64,000 nt of DNA from Caulobacteraceae bacterium PMMR1 (GCA_000733915.1 JPOM01000001.1:186001-250000); one strand, 5' to 3'; numbered from the stretch's first letter, positions 41,149-51,309 are shown. Notes: generated by a model not told the origin, from the sequence alone. Program-made: numbers and translations.

Positions 41149-41889
41149 ATGGCGCGCAGGCTGGGCGGGCGGGTGCTGGATGCGGATCGGGTGGTCGAGA
41201 CCCTCGACCGGCTGGAGGCGCGCGTCCAGGATCGCTTCCCGAACTCGGGCCTGGCGGCGGTCTGCGCCGATCTCGCCGACGTGGCGGAGCGCACGGCGGA
41301 GCAGGCCGAGCGCCTCTCGCGGCCGATCATCTGGCTGCGCGTGCTGCTGGTGCTGCTCTTGGGCGCCGCCCTCGCCGCGGTCGCGTTGATCGTGCAGGCC
41401 GCGGGCCAGAGAGGCGTTTTCCTTTCCGAGCGGTTGGACGCGATCAACCTGGCCCAGGGGCTGGACGCGCTGGTGAACCTGGGCCTCCTGGTCGGGGGCG
41501 GCGTCTGGTTCCTCTGGACGGCGGAGATGCGGCTGAAGCGGGCCAGGATCCTGGCGCAGCTCTACGAGCTTCGCTCCTTCGCCCACGTCATCGACATGCA
41601 TCAGCTGACCAAGGACCCGACCCTCATCCTGGGCGGCGGGTCGCCGACGCCGGCCTCGCCGGTGCGGCGCATGACCCGCTTCGAGCTCGCGCGCTATCTC
41701 GACTACTGCTCCGAGATGCTGGCCCTGACCGCCAAGCTGGCCGCGCTCTACGCCGACCACAGCCGCGACGCCGCGGTGATGGCGGCCGTCAATGATGTGG
41801 AGGTCTTGGCGTCGGACCTCGGGCGCAAGGTCTGGCAGAAGATCACCATCCTGAGCGACCTGGAGGAGCGGGCGCCGGCGGGCGGCTGA
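41149..41889 (+). CDS. Hypothetical membrane protein with two TM helices
   Basis: 246-residue protein of unrecognised family. The soluble helical N-terminus (1-60) is followed by TM1 (about 62-86, IWLRVLLVLLLGAALAAVAL) and TM2 (about 107-124, ALVNLGLLVGGGVWFLW). A larger C-terminal helical domain contains RILAQLYELRSFAHVIDMHQ and a SEMLALTAKLAALYADHSRD segment. The ATG 41149 start follows ggagcgg. It is divergent from metZ and convergent with the GumN-family gene (gap 6 bases). The orderly amphipathic pattern supports a real gene. Confidence 0.72.
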   Translation: MARRLGGRVLDADRVVETLDRLEARVQDRFPNSGLAAVCADLADVAERTAEQAERLSRPIIWLRVLLVLLLGAALAAVALIVQAAGQRGVFLSERLDAINLAQGLDALVNLGLLVGGGVWFLWTAEMRLKRARILAQLYELRSFAHVIDMHQLTKDPTLILGGGSPTPASPVRRMTRFELARYLDYCSEMLALTAKLAALYADHSRDAAVMAAVNDVEVLASDLGRKVWQKITILSDLEERAPAGG

Positions 41890-41895
41890 GGGCGC

Positions 41896-42908
41896 TCAGC
41901 CCGGCGGCACGTCGATCTGGTCGCCGGCCGCCTTCAGCCGGTCCAGCACCCCATTGGGGCGCAGCAGGTAGTGAAGGTCGATCACCGCCACGCTCCGCCC
42001 GCCGGCGCTGAGCGCGTCCTGGATGGCGGCCACGCCCTGGGCCGTGCCGCGCTCGAGCACGCTCTCCCAGGCGGGCAGCTGCGCCAGGCAGGGCTCCAGC
42101 GCCGGGGGCGGATAGTGGGCCCGCACCCCCGCCAGGTCGCCCCGGGCCCAGGCCTCGCCGGCGGCGGGGGCGTTGCCCGCCTCGCTCTCGATCTGGTCCA
42201 GGGCCGCGGCGAAGCAGGCCAGGTCCTGCGCCCGGGTCAGACGGCGCGCGGAGTCGTAGAAGTCCATCAGCCGCACCCCGCCCACCTCGCGCACGCGCAC
42301 GTGGGCCGCCTTGGCCATGCGCGCCACCGTGCTGCCGGGCTTGGCCTCCGAGAGCCCGCCCTGCTCGCGGAAATCCGCCAGCATCAGCAGCCCCGCCGCC
42401 GCCGGTCGCCACTCGCGATAGCGCAGGGGATCGCTGCGGAAGCTGTCGCGCACCCGGGCGTAGCGAGCGCGCAGCTCGGGCGTCAGCACCGCCTCCAGGC
42501 TCTGGCCGCGCGGCAGCTTCAGCGCGCCCTGGCGGAAGAAGAAGGAAGCCGCGTCGAGCAGGCCGAACTTGGCCCGGGGCGGCAAGAGCAGTTCGCGGGC
42601 CCCCTCCAGCGCGCGCTCGACCCGCCGCCGGTCCCAGGCCTGCATGTGGCGGATCGGGGTCACGCCGCCCAGGATCACGACCTCCGCATCGCCGCGCCTC
42701 ACCCGCCAGAGCGCCGGCCCGGGCGGGCGCGCCACCACGGTGAGCTCCTGCACGACTGTGGAGACCCCAGGGTCCAGGGCGGGGTCTGGGGCGGGGCCGG
42801 CGGGCGCGCGGGCGGAGTGCTTTGGGCGGCCGCGCAGAGCACCAGAGCGGCGAGGAGGAGCAGGGGCCGGGGCGGCCTACACTTGGGCGGCGGGAGCTTG
42901 GGCGGCAT
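41896..42908 (-). CDS. TraB/GumN family protein, with a -1 frameshift after the signal peptide
   Basis: TraB/GumN-type putative metalloprotease-like protein. From ATG 42908 a signal peptide (RPLLLLAALVLCAAAQS) is read. After a Pro-rich stretch the frame is lost near the G4 run 42793-42796 and, with one base added, continues into GVSTVVQELTVVARPPGPAL. Domain blocks are WRVRRGDAEVVILGGVTPIR, ELLLPPRAKFGLLDAASFFF, RYREWRPAAAGLLMLA and the C-terminal VIDLHYLLRPNGVLDRLKAA. Restored length 337. Without the correction the product would lack secretion. An in-frame GTG at 42753 could still give a 285-residue cytosolic form. Confidence 0.78.
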
Positions 42909-43030
42909 AAGGCTAGCATAGCACCGCGGCGCGGGTTGGGGGCGACGCGCCTTGCACGCGCGCGCCGGCTCCGCATAACTCGGCGAAAGGCCGCACCCAC
43001 GCACAGAGACAAAGAGCGCCGGAGGAACGC

Positions 43031-45001
43031 ATGCCCGAGGTCCAAGGCCGCCCGCCCGAAGTGTTTCCCGTGCCCGCGCACTGGCGGAGTGCGACGGGGA
43101 TGGACAAAGCCGCCTATGACGAGATGCGCGCCCGGGCCGCGGCGGACCCGGTCGGCTTCTTCGGCGAGGCGGGCCGGCGGCTGGACTGGATGCAGCCCTA
43201 CACCGTCGTGAAGGATTGCGCCTTCGACCTTCAGGACTTTCGCATCCGCTGGTTCGCCGACGGAGTGCTGAACGTCTCCGCCAACTGCATCGACCGCCAC
43301 CTGGTCGCCCGGGGCGAGCAGACCGCGATCCTGTGGGAGGGCGACGACCCGACCGAGCATCGCGCCATCAGCTACCGCGAGCTGCACCGCGAGGTCTGTC
43401 GCATGGCCAATGTGCTGAAGGCGCACGGGGTGGGCAGGGGCGACCGGGTCACGCTCTACCTGCCCATGATCCCGGAGGCCGCCTACGCCATGCTGGCCTG
43501 CGCGCGGATCGGGGCGATCCACTCCGTGGTGTTCGGCGGCTTCTCCCCCGACAGCCTGGCCGGGCGCATCCAGGACTGCCGGTCCAAGGTGGTGATCACC
43601 GCCGACGAGGGCCTGCGCGGCGGGCGCAAGGTGCCGCTGAAACGCAACGTGGATGCGGCGCTGCAGAGCTGCCCGGAGGTGGAGGTCGTGCTGGTCGTGA
43701 CCCGGACGGGGGCGGACGTGCCCATGATCGCCGGGCGCGACGTCGTCTACGAAGAGGCCGCCCGCGCCGTCTCCGACGACTGCGCCCCCGAGCCCATGGG
43801 GGCGGAGGACCCGCTCTTCATCCTCTACACCTCGGGCTCGACGGGAAAGCCCAAGGGGGTGCTGCACACCTCCGGCGGCTATCTGTTCTGGGCGTCGTTC
43901 ACCCACGAGCTGGTGTTCGACTACCGGCCCCAGGCGGGCGCGCCCGCGCCGGTCTACTGGTGCACCGCCGACGTGGGCTGGGTCACGGGGCACAGCTACA
44001 TCGTCTACGGCCCGCTCGCGAACGGCGCCACGACGGTGATGTTCGAAGGCGTGCCGAACTGGCCCGACGCCAGCCGCTGCTGGCAGGTGATCGACAAGCA
44101 CCAGGTCGAGATTTTCTACACCGCCCCTACGGCCATCCGGGCCCTGATGCGCGAGGGCGACGCGCCGGTGCAGCGCACCTCGCGCGCCTCGCTGCGCCTG
44201 CTCGGCACGGTGGGCGAGCCGATCAATCCGGAAGCCTGGCTCTGGTATCACCGCGTCGTCGGCGAGGGCCGCTGTCCCATCGTCGACACCTGGTGGCAGA
44301 CCGAGACAGGCGCCTGCCTGATGTCGCCGGTCCCGGGCGCAGTGGCGCTCAAGCCCGGCTCCGCCACCCTTCCCCTGCCGGGCGTCAAGCCCGTGATCGT
44401 GGACGCGGACGGGCGGGAGCTGGAGGGCGCGGCCGAGGGCGCCCTTTGCCTGGCCGACAGCTGGCCCGGACAGATGCGCACGGTCTTCGGCGACCACCAG
44501 CGCTTCATCGACACCTACTTCAAGACCTTTCCCGGCAAGTATTTCACCGGCGACGGCTGCCGGCGCGACGCGGACGGCTACTACTGGATCACGGGGCGGG
44601 TGGACGATGTGATCAACGTCTCGGGTCACCGCATCGGCACCGCCGAGGTCGAGTCCGCCCTGGTCGCCAACCGCAGCGTGGCCGAGGCGGCCGTCGTCGG
44701 CTTCCCCCACGACATCAAGGGCCAGGGCCTCTACGCCTATGTCACCCTGAAGCAGGGGGTCGCCGCGACCGAGGCGCTCAAGGACGAGCTGATCCAGTCT
44801 GTGCGTCGCGAGATCGGGGCCTTCGCCGCACCCGACGTGATCCAGTGGGCGCCGGGCCTGCCCAAGACGCGGTCGGGCAAGATCATGCGCCGCATCCTGC
44901 GCAAGATCGCGGAGAACGCCACCGACCAGCTCGGCGACACCTCGACCCTGGCCGACCCCGCCGTGGTCGAGGACCTGGTGAAGAACCGCGCGGGGGCCTG
45001 A
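43031..45001 (+). CDS. acs: Acetyl-CoA synthetase
   Basis: AMP-forming ligase activating acetate, 656 residues. Core motifs are [19 protein letters not shown] (P-loop), [41 protein letters not shown] (adenine site), [20 protein letters not shown] and the C-terminal [16 protein letters not shown], whose Lys is the regulatory acetylation site. Length and motifs favour Acs over the propionyl (PrpE) type. It converges with glnD, leaving 10 bases between stops. A RBS-like cggaggaac precedes ATG 43031. Confidence 0.95.
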   Translation: MPEVQGRPPEVFPVPAHWRSATGMDKAAYDEMRARAAADPVGFFGEAGRRLDWMQPYTVVKDCAFDLQDFRIRWFADGVLNVSANCIDRHLVARGEQTAILWEGDDPTEHRAISYRELHREVCRMANVLKAHGVGRGDRVTLYLPMIPEAAYAMLACARIGAIHSVVFGGFSPDSLAGRIQDCRSKVVITADEGLRGGRKVPLKRNVDAALQSCPEVEVVLVVTRTGADVPMIAGRDVVYEEAARAVSDDCAPEPMGAEDPLFILYTSGSTGKPKGVLHTSGGYLFWASFTHELVFDYRPQAGAPAPVYWCTADVGWVTGHSYIVYGPLANGATTVMFEGVPNWPDASRCWQVIDKHQVEIFYTAPTAIRALMREGDAPVQRTSRASLRLLGTVGEPINPEAWLWYHRVVGEGRCPIVDTWWQTETGACLMSPVPGAVALKPGSATLPLPGVKPVIVDADGRELEGAAEGALCLADSWPGQMRTVFGDHQRFIDTYFKTFPGKYFTGDGCRRDADGYYWITGRVDDVINVSGHRIGTAEVESALVANRSVAEAAVVGFPHDIKGQGLYAYVTLKQGVAATEALKDELIQSVRREIGAFAAPDVIQWAPGLPKTRSGKIMRRILRKIAENATDQLGDTSTLADPAVVEDLVKNRAGA

Positions 45002-45011
45002 GCCTCCGGCG

Positions 45012-47855
45012 TCAGCGCGCCGCGCGGGCCGGGGCGCGGGTCACGGACACCCGGAGGGCGGGGGCGGGCGCCTCGGCCTCCATGACGGCGAGAAGCTCGG
45101 CCTTCAGCCCGGCCACGCGCCGGGGATCGGTCAGCTTGCCCCCCTGCTCGTCCACCACATAGAAGGCGTCCACCGCCCGCTCGCCGTAGCTGTCGACATG
45201 GGCGGAGAGCAGGGACAGCCCCGCCCGGGCGAAGGTCTGCGCCAGATCGCCGAGCAGCCCCGGGCGGTCGCGGCAGGAGACCTCGATGACCGTCGCGTGC
45301 TCCGAAGCTTCGTTGTCCAGGGCGACTTGCGCGGGGACGGTGAAGGCGGAGCCCCGCCCGTAGTCCCGCCGGGCCGCCGCCTGGCTGCGCACCGGCTCGC
45401 CGCGGGCGGCGGCCTCCAGGGTGCGGAGCAGGCGCTCCAGCGCGCCTGGACTGTCGGTCCCGAAGGGCTGGCCCACGGCGTCCTGCAGGTGGAAGGTGTC
45501 GAGCGCCTGGCCGGCGGTGGAGGTGTAGATCCGCGCGCCCATGATGTTGGCCCCAAAGCTCGCGATCACCTGGGCGAGGTCGGCGAACAGCCCCCGCCGG
45601 TCGCGGGCGGCCACGGCGACCTCCACGGCGTTGCGGGCCGGGTCGCGCTGGGCCGCGGCGGCCGCGCCGCCCTGTTCGGCGGCCTGGCGCACCAGGGCGT
45701 AGTGCATGGCCTGCTCGGCCTCAGGGAAGGCGGTGAAGTAGGCGTCCTCCATCTCCCGCGCCCAGGCGGTCAGGCCCGGATCGTCGTCCAGCGCAGCGCC
45801 GGCGAGCTTGGCCCGGGCGTTCTCGGCCGCCGCCTGCTGCTCGCGCCGGACGTGGGCGATCGGGTCTGAGCCCCGCCCGCCCCGGAACACCGCCTCCGTG
45901 CCGGCGTAGAGCTCGCGCAGCAGCTGGCCTTTCCAGCCGTTCCAGACCCCTGGGCCCACGGCGCGAATGTCCGCCACGGTGAGGATGAGCAGGAGCCGCA
46001 GGCGCTCCGGCGTCTGCACGATGCGCGCGAAGTCCGAGATGGTGCGGGGGTCCGCGACGTCGCGCTTCTGGGCGAAATCGGACATGATCAGGTGGTGCTC
46101 GACCAGCCAGGCCACCAGGTCGGTGCGCTCGGGCTCGAGCCCCAGCCGCTCGCACGCCGCGCGGGCCGAGCGCGCCCCCGCCAGGCTCTGGCCGCCCTCG
46201 CCGCCCTTGCCGGTGTCGTGCAGAAGCATGGCCAGGTAGAGCGCCTCGCGATCGCCGATCAGCGGGAAGACGGCGGTCGCCAGCGGATGATCCTCCGCCA
46301 GCCGCCCGTGCTCGATGTCGTCGATCAGGCCCACGGCGCGCAGGGTGTGCTCGTCCACGGTGTAGGAGTGGTACATGTTGAACTGCATCTGGGCCACCAC
46401 CCGGCCGAACTCCGGCAGGTAGCGGCCGAGCACCCCGCACTCGTTCATGAGCGTCATCACGCGGTAGGGTTTCTTGGCGTGCGCCAGCACATCGAGGAAG
46501 CAGCGCGCCGCCTCGGGGTCGCGCCTCAGCCGCCCCCCGATCAGGTGCAGCGAGCGCATGGCCGCCGAGACGGCGTCCGGGTGCAGGTCGAGGTCGCGCC
46601 GGTCCGCCACCTTGAACAGGCGCAGGAGGTTGACCGGGTCGCGCTCGAAGGTCTGGACCCCCTCCACGGTCAGGCGGCCGCCCTCCTCCAGGAAGCCGGC
46701 TTCCAGCGGGCGGGGGCGTCGGCGTCGGCGTCCCGGCAGGAAGCGCGACAGGCCCTGGGGCGCGCCCTTGGCCTGCTCCGCCTCCAGCTTGGCGGCGAAG
46801 ATGCGGGTCAGCACCCCCACCTCGCGCGCAATCAGGAAGTAGCGGCGCATGAAGCGCTCCACCGCCGCGGTGTCGGCGTCGCCGCCGCCGCCGGTCGCGC
46901 CGTACCCCATGCGGCGCGCGATCTCGGGCTGCAGATCGAAGCTCAGCCGCTCCTCCGCCCGGCCGGTGGCGAAGTGCAGGTGGCAGCGCACCGCCCATAG
47001 GAAGTCGAAGGCGCGCAGGAAGGCGCGCACCTCGCGGCGGTCGAAGGCCTCCAGCCGCACGAACTCCGACCCGTCGTCGGAGGGGTGCAGGTCGCGGGCG
47101 ATCCAGAACAGGGTGTTCAGGTCGCGCAGGCCGCCCTTGCCCTCCTTCACATTGGGCTCGACGAGATAGCGGGTCGCGCCCGCACGGGCGTGGCGCTCGT
47201 CCCGCTCGGCGAGCTTGGCGGCCACAAAGGCCTGGCCTGCGCCCTCCGCCACGTCCTTGCGGAAGCGCCGCTTCAGCTCCCCCGCCAGCGCCTCGTCGCC
47301 GGTCAGGCGCCGCGCCTCCAGAAGGGCTGTGCGGATGGTGAAGTCCGCCCGCGCCAGGCGGATGCACTCCTCGACCGTGCGCGAGGCATGGCCCACTTTG
47401 AAGCCCAGGTCCCAGAGCGCATAGAGCATGAACTCGATCACGCTCTCGATGTGGGCGGTGGGCTTGTAGGGCCGCAGGAACAGGAGATCGAGGTCCGAGA
47501 AGGGCGCCAGCGCGCCCCGGCCATATCCGCCGACCGCCATGACCGCCATGCGCTCGCCCTCGGTCGGGTTGCGCGCCCGAAAGACGTGCACGGTGGTGAA
47601 GTCGTAAAGCGCGCTGACCACCTCGTCGGTGATGCCGCTGAGCAGGCGCGCGGTCTCGATGCCCCCCGCGCCGGCCTCCAGCCGCTCCTTGGCGATCATA
47701 CGGCCGCGGAACAGGGCGGACTTCAGGATGTCCATCGCCCGGCGGCGCTGCTCGGCGGGATCGCCCGCGGCGTCGAGGGCGGCGGCGCTCAAGAGGGCAC
47801 GCAGCCGGTGCCCGTCGACGACATGCTCCAGGCGCGTGGGCTTCAGGCGGGCCAT
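45012..47855 (-). CDS. glnD: Bifunctional uridylyltransferase/uridylyl-removing enzyme GlnD
   Basis: Senses glutamine and modifies the PII proteins. 947 residues, complete. The nucleotidyltransferase motif is GGYGRGALAPFSDLDLLFL (about 108-126). The central PII-UT domain has EPNVKEGKGGLRDLNTLFWI. The HD phosphohydrolase has MLLHDTGKGGEGG and VEHHLIMSDFAQKRD. Two C-terminal ACT domains begin NAVEVAVAARDRRGLFADLA and ATVIEVSCRDRPGLLGDLAQ. The Arg-rich insert RFLPGRRRRRPRP (about 375-390) is a local oddity. rpoN and ptsN elsewhere in the window belong to the same nitrogen network. Confidence 0.96.
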   Translation of the reverse strand: MARLKPTRLEHVVDGHRLRALLSAAALDAAGDPAEQRRRAMDILKSALFRGRMIAKERLEAGAGGIETARLLSGITDEVVSALYDFTTVHVFRARNPTEGERMAVMAVGGYGRGALAPFSDLDLLFLRPYKPTAHIESVIEFMLYALWDLGFKVGHASRTVEECIRLARADFTIRTALLEARRLTGDEALAGELKRRFRKDVAEGAGQAFVAAKLAERDERHARAGATRYLVEPNVKEGKGGLRDLNTLFWIARDLHPSDDGSEFVRLEAFDRREVRAFLRAFDFLWAVRCHLHFATGRAEERLSFDLQPEIARRMGYGATGGGGDADTAAVERFMRRYFLIAREVGVLTRIFAAKLEAEQAKGAPQGLSRFLPGRRRRRPRPLEAGFLEEGGRLTVEGVQTFERDPVNLLRLFKVADRRDLDLHPDAVSAAMRSLHLIGGRLRRDPEAARCFLDVLAHAKKPYRVMTLMNECGVLGRYLPEFGRVVAQMQFNMYHSYTVDEHTLRAVGLIDDIEHGRLAEDHPLATAVFPLIGDREALYLAMLLHDTGKGGEGGQSLAGARSARAACERLGLEPERTDLVAWLVEHHLIMSDFAQKRDVADPRTISDFARIVQTPERLRLLLILTVADIRAVGPGVWNGWKGQLLRELYAGTEAVFRGGRGSDPIAHVRREQQAAAENARAKLAGAALDDDPGLTAWAREMEDAYFTAFPEAEQAMHYALVRQAAEQGGAAAAAQRDPARNAVEVAVAARDRRGLFADLAQVIASFGANIMGARIYTSTAGQALDTFHLQDAVGQPFGTDSPGALERLLRTLEAAARGEPVRSQAAARRDYGRGSAFTVPAQVALDNEASEHATVIEVSCRDRPGLLGDLAQTFARAGLSLLSAHVDSYGERAVDAFYVVDEQGGKLTDPRRVAGLKAELLAVMEAEAPAPALRVSVTRAPARAAR

Positions 47856-47923
47856 GGCTTTGGAGGTTAAGCCCCCGCCGCCCCCGCGTCACGACGCAAA
47901 GGGCCGCTCAGCGCCGGGCCGCC

Positions 47924-48579
47924 TTACGCGCCGTAGCCCAGCGCCTGCTGGATGAAGCGGTAGGTTTCCGCCCGCTCGCAGGCGCAGCCGTACATCCGTC
48001 CCGCCTTGTCGCTCCAGATTAGGGTGGGGTAGCGCAGCTCGATGCCGTTGTCGGCCAACAGCGGCATGAGCCTGTCGACCAGCACGCGGCTCTTCTCCAC
48101 CAGGGCGGCGCGGGCCGGGTCGGTGTCGCCGGAGGGCAGGCCCTCGCCGGTCAAGGCCTCCACCGGCATGGATGTCCAGCGCTCGTAGGTCTTCCAGTCG
48201 CGCTTGGCCCAGAGCTCGGCGACGCCGGTGCGCTCCGGCGCGGTGGAGCGGGCCCGCCGGGCGACCATGATGACGCGGGTGTCTATCCTGGCCTTGTGCA
48301 GGGCCGGGAACTGCGTCTCCTCAAAGCGGATGCAGTCCGGACAGCTGCGGAAGCTGATCATGTAGAGCGCCCGGTTGGACAGGTGCGGCGAGACCCAGCC
48401 CGCGCCTTGCAGCAGGCGGTGGATCTCGCCGGCGTGCTTGACGATCGGGCGGATGCCGGCGGCCTCGGCGCTGGCGGGGGGCGGGGGCTCGGCCGGGGAG
48501 GCGACCTGCGCGGCCAGCAGGCCGGGGGCGAAAGCGAAGGCCAGGGCGAACCCGGCGGCGAGGGGGCGAGCAGGCGCAT
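47924..48579 (-). CDS. Exported thioredoxin-fold protein with CPDC motif, with a -1 frameshift
   Basis: From ATG 48579 the reading MRLLAP continues, after adding one base to the G5 run (plus strand) at 48562-48566, as LAAGFALAFAFAPGLLAAQ, a good signal peptide. The following region AGIRPIVKHAGEIHRLLQGA and WVSPHLSNRALYMISFRSCP leads to CPDC (C80/C83 in the restored 218-residue protein). The tail is LRYPTLIWSDKAGRMYGCAC. This fits a periplasmic DsbC/thioredoxin-like oxidoreductase. Without the correction only the last 145 residues are read from an internal ATG at the CPDC strand. Confidence 0.7.
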
Positions 48580-48675
48580 GGACGAGGGCTCCGGGCCGGA
48601 CCTGAAGACCGTCATTTGGCCCATCGCGCCGCCGCCGGGAAGGGGCTCGGCCGCCCAGGCTTTCTGAAGCCTGGT

Positions 48676-48801
48676 TCAGCTGTGCGCCAAGCTCAGCACC
48701 GCCCAGGCGCAGGCGGCCACCGCCCCGGTGCAGAGCAGGGCGTAGAGCGCCGGCCGCTGCACCCGCCGGCGCGTTCGGGGCGCCCGATCGGCCTCGCTCA
48801 T
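48676..48801 (-). CDS. 41-residue single-TM membrane peptide coupled to mmsA
   Basis: Short gene overlooked by length filters. ATG 48801 overlaps the mmsA stop as ATGA, and the frame runs to TGA 48676. A basic N-terminus (MSEADRAPRTRRRVQRP) is followed by one hydrophobic helix (ALYALLCTGAVAACAWAVLS) and LAHS. By the positive-inside rule the N-terminus is cytosolic. The stop-start overlap implies translational coupling to mmsA. It might assist an inner-membrane complex. The alternative is a chance frame, but codon use is strongly GC3-biased like real genes here. Confidence 0.6.
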   Translation of the reverse strand: MSEADRAPRTRRRVQRPALYALLCTGAVAACAWAVLSLAHS

Positions 48802-50294
48802 CGCATGGTGGGGATGACGAAGGCGGAATCCTCGACCAGGCCCTCGGGCCAGCGGGCGGTCACGGTCTTGATCTTGGTCCAGAAGCGAACGCCCTCCATG
48901 CCGTGCTGGTTGGTGTCGCCGAAGGCCGAACGCTTCCAGCCGCCGAAGGTGTGGTAGGCGACCGGGACGGGGATGGGCACATTGATGCCGACCATGCCGA
49001 CGTTGACCCGGGCGGCGAAGTCGCGCGCCGCACGGCCGTTGCGGGTGAAGATCGCCACCCCGTTGCCGTACGGGTGCTTGCTGGGCAGCTCCAGCGCCGC
49101 CTCGAAGCTGTCGGCGCGCACCATCTGCAGCACCGGGCCGAAGATCTCCTCCTGGTAGGTGCGCATCTGCGGCGTCACGTGGTCGAACAGACTCGGCCCG
49201 ATGAAGAAGCCCTTCTCATAGCCCTGCAGCTGGAAGCCGCGGCCGTCCACCACCAGCTCCGCGCCTTCGTCCACGCCCAACTGGATGTAGTTTTCGACCC
49301 GCTGCTTGTGCGCGGCGTTGACCACGGGCCCGTACTGGGCGGCGGGGTCGGTGGAGGTCCCGACCTTCAGCGTCTCAATCTCCGCCACGAGCCGCTCGCG
49401 CAGGTCCTCGGCCGTGCGCTGGCCCACCGGAACGACCACCGGCAGCGCCATGCAGCGCTCCCCCGCCGAGCCGAAGGCCGCTCCGGCCAGGTCCTTCACC
49501 ACCTGGTCGAGGTCCGCGTCGGGCAGGACGACGCCGTGGTTCTTGGCCCCGCCCATGGCCTGGACGCGCTTCCCCATGGCCGCGCCGTGAGCGTAGACAT
49601 AGTGGGCGATGTCGGAGGAGCCGACGAAGCTGATGGCCTGCACCGCGGGGTGTTGCAGGATGGCGTCGACGGCGACCTTGTCCCCGTGCACCACGTTCAG
49701 GACGCCCGCCGGCGCGCCGGCCTCCATCATCAACTCGGCCAGGCGCACGGGCACCGAGGGGTCGCGCTCGCTGGGCTTCAGGATGAAGGTGTTGCCGCAG
49801 GCGATGGCCACGCCGAACATCCACATCGGGATCATGGCGGGGAAGTTGAACGGGGTGATGCCGGCCACCACGCCCAGCGGCTGGCGCATGGAGTAGACGT
49901 CGATCCCGGGCCCGGCGCCCTCGGTGAACTCGCCCTTCAGCGCATGCGGGATGCCGCAGGCGAACTCGATGACCTCCAGCCCGCGCTGCACGTCGCCCCG
50001 GCTGTCGGCCAGCACCTTGCCGTGCTCCGAGGAGAGCAGCTCCGCCAGCTCGTCCATGCGCGCCTCCACCAGGCGCTTGAACTCGAACATGACCCGCGCC
50101 CGGCGCTGCGGGTTGACGATGGACCAGTTGGTGAAGGCGCGCTGGGCGGCCTGAACGGCGAGGTCGAGCTCCTCGGCCGTGGCCAGGGGCGCCCGCGCCT
50201 GCACCTCGCCGGTGTTGGGATCGTAGATGTCGCCGAAGCGGCCCGAGCGTCCTTCCAGGGCTTGACCGTTCACGAAATGGCGCACTTCGCGCAT
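48798..50294 (-). CDS. mmsA: Methylmalonate-semialdehyde dehydrogenase (CoA-acylating)
   Basis: Oxidises methylmalonate semialdehyde (valine catabolism) and malonate semialdehyde to propionyl-/acetyl-CoA. 498 residues from ATG 50294. Blocks: NHGVVLPDADLDQVVKDLAG preceded by MGGAKN, which replaces the ELGGK of other aldehyde dehydrogenases and is typical of MMSDH. The catalytic Cys is in GSAGERCMALP; further blocks are ITPFNFPAMIPMWMFGVAIA and GWKRSAFGDTNQHGMEGVRF. The branched-chain dehydrogenase operon at 24.9-29.9 kb feeds the same valine pathway. The 41-residue peptide gene follows with a 4-base overlap. Confidence 0.95.
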   Translation of the reverse strand: MREVRHFVNGQALEGRSGRFGDIYDPNTGEVQARAPLATAEELDLAVQAAQRAFTNWSIVNPQRRARVMFEFKRLVEARMDELAELLSSEHGKVLADSRGDVQRGLEVIEFACGIPHALKGEFTEGAGPGIDVYSMRQPLGVVAGITPFNFPAMIPMWMFGVAIACGNTFILKPSERDPSVPVRLAELMMEAGAPAGVLNVVHGDKVAVDAILQHPAVQAISFVGSSDIAHYVYAHGAAMGKRVQAMGGAKNHGVVLPDADLDQVVKDLAGAAFGSAGERCMALPVVVPVGQRTAEDLRERLVAEIETLKVGTSTDPAAQYGPVVNAAHKQRVENYIQLGVDEGAELVVDGRGFQLQGYEKGFFIGPSLFDHVTPQMRTYQEEIFGPVLQMVRADSFEAALELPSKHPYGNGVAIFTRNGRAARDFAARVNVGMVGINVPIPVPVAYHTFGGWKRSAFGDTNQHGMEGVRFWTKIKTVTARWPEGLVEDSAFVIPTMR

Positions 50295-50406
50295 GGGGCG
50301 TCTCCGGCGGCTGCGGGTTCGGGGTCTGTTTGCCCTGGGTTTAGGCGTCCCCGCGTCCTGAGGCCAGTGCTTGCGTGCGCGCTCCGAACCGGGGCACGCT
50401 CGCGCC

Positions 50407-51309
50407 ATGACGAGCGCCCTGCTCAGCGCCCGGACAGCTCGGCCCGCCCGCGCCGGCGAGCACATTGTGGACGTGCTGATCGCGGAGCGCGCGCCCAAGC
50501 TCACCGCCTCGCCCGCCTGGCCGGTGCTGCGGCCCCTGCTCTACAGCCTGCTCGACTATCGCAAGGCGCGGCGGATGGCGGACGCGCTCGCGCCCATGCG
50601 GGGCCGCGCAGCGCTGGCGCACGCCTCCGCCCTCCTCGGCTTGAAGGTCGAGGCGAGCGGCCTGGAGCGGGTTCCCGCCGCCGGTCCGCTCATGGTGGTC
50701 GCCAACCACCCGACCGGTATCGCGGACGGCGTTGCGGTCTACGACGCCTTGCAGCGCGTGCGCCCGGACCTGGTGTTCTACGCCAATGCGGACGCCCACC
50801 GCGTCTGCCCCGGCTTCGACGAGGTGCTGATCCCCGTGGAGTGGGTCGAGGCCAAGCGCACCCGCGCGCGCACGCGCCTGACGCTTACGCGGACCCAGGC
50901 GGTCCTGGAGGCGGGGCGGGCTCTGGTCGTCTTTCCGGCCGGCCGCATCGCCCGGCGCGGATCGGACGGGCGGCTGCGCGACCCCGCCTGGCAGGCGAGC
51001 GCCGTCAGCGTCGCGCGAAAGGCCGGCGCGCCGATCCTTCCCGTGCACGTGGCGGGACCGAACTCGGCGCTGTTCCACCTCTTCCACAGGGTCTCGCAGG
51101 AGCTGCGCGACATCACTCTGTTCCACGAGCTCCTGAACAAGCGCGGGCGGCGCTATCGCATCGCCGTAGGCGCGCTCCGCGACCCCGCGGCCCTGTCCGG
51201 CGACGCCTCCGAGGCGATCGCGGCTCTGAAGCGCTATGTCGAAGACGAGCTGCCGCAGGAGGCGGACGCGAAGGACGCAGACGCGGCGAGCCGGCGGCTC
51301 GGGCGCTAG
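50407..51309 (+). CDS. PlsC-like lysophospholipid acyltransferase
   Basis: 300-residue glycerophospholipid or lyso-ornithine-lipid-type acyltransferase. The acceptor motif NHPTGIADG (His-Asp pair) follows LMVVANH; later motifs are ADAHRVCPGFDEVLIPVEW, ALVVFPAGRIARRGSDGRLR (FPxG block) and KAGAPILPVHVAGPNSALFH. It acts at the inner face of the inner membrane (family knowledge). ATG 50407 is chosen over an in-frame upstream start lacking similarity. Its TAG stop lies in the CTAG target of the adjacent IS481 element, which therefore did not truncate it. Confidence 0.83.
   Translation: MTSALLSARTARPARAGEHIVDVLIAERAPKLTASPAWPVLRPLLYSLLDYRKARRMADALAPMRGRAALAHASALLGLKVEASGLERVPAAGPLMVVANHPTGIADGVAVYDALQRVRPDLVFYANADAHRVCPGFDEVLIPVEWVEAKRTRARTRLTLTRTQAVLEAGRALVVFPAGRIARRGSDGRLRDPAWQASAVSVARKAGAPILPVHVAGPNSALFHLFHRVSQELRDITLFHELLNKRGRRYRIAVGALRDPAALSGDASEAIAALKRYVEDELPQEADAKDADAASRRLGR

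Noticed and set aside
41843-44710. 955-codon minus-strand frame opposite acs
   Set aside because: Shadow of the acetyl-CoA synthetase gene; His/Arg/Gly-rich and without motifs.
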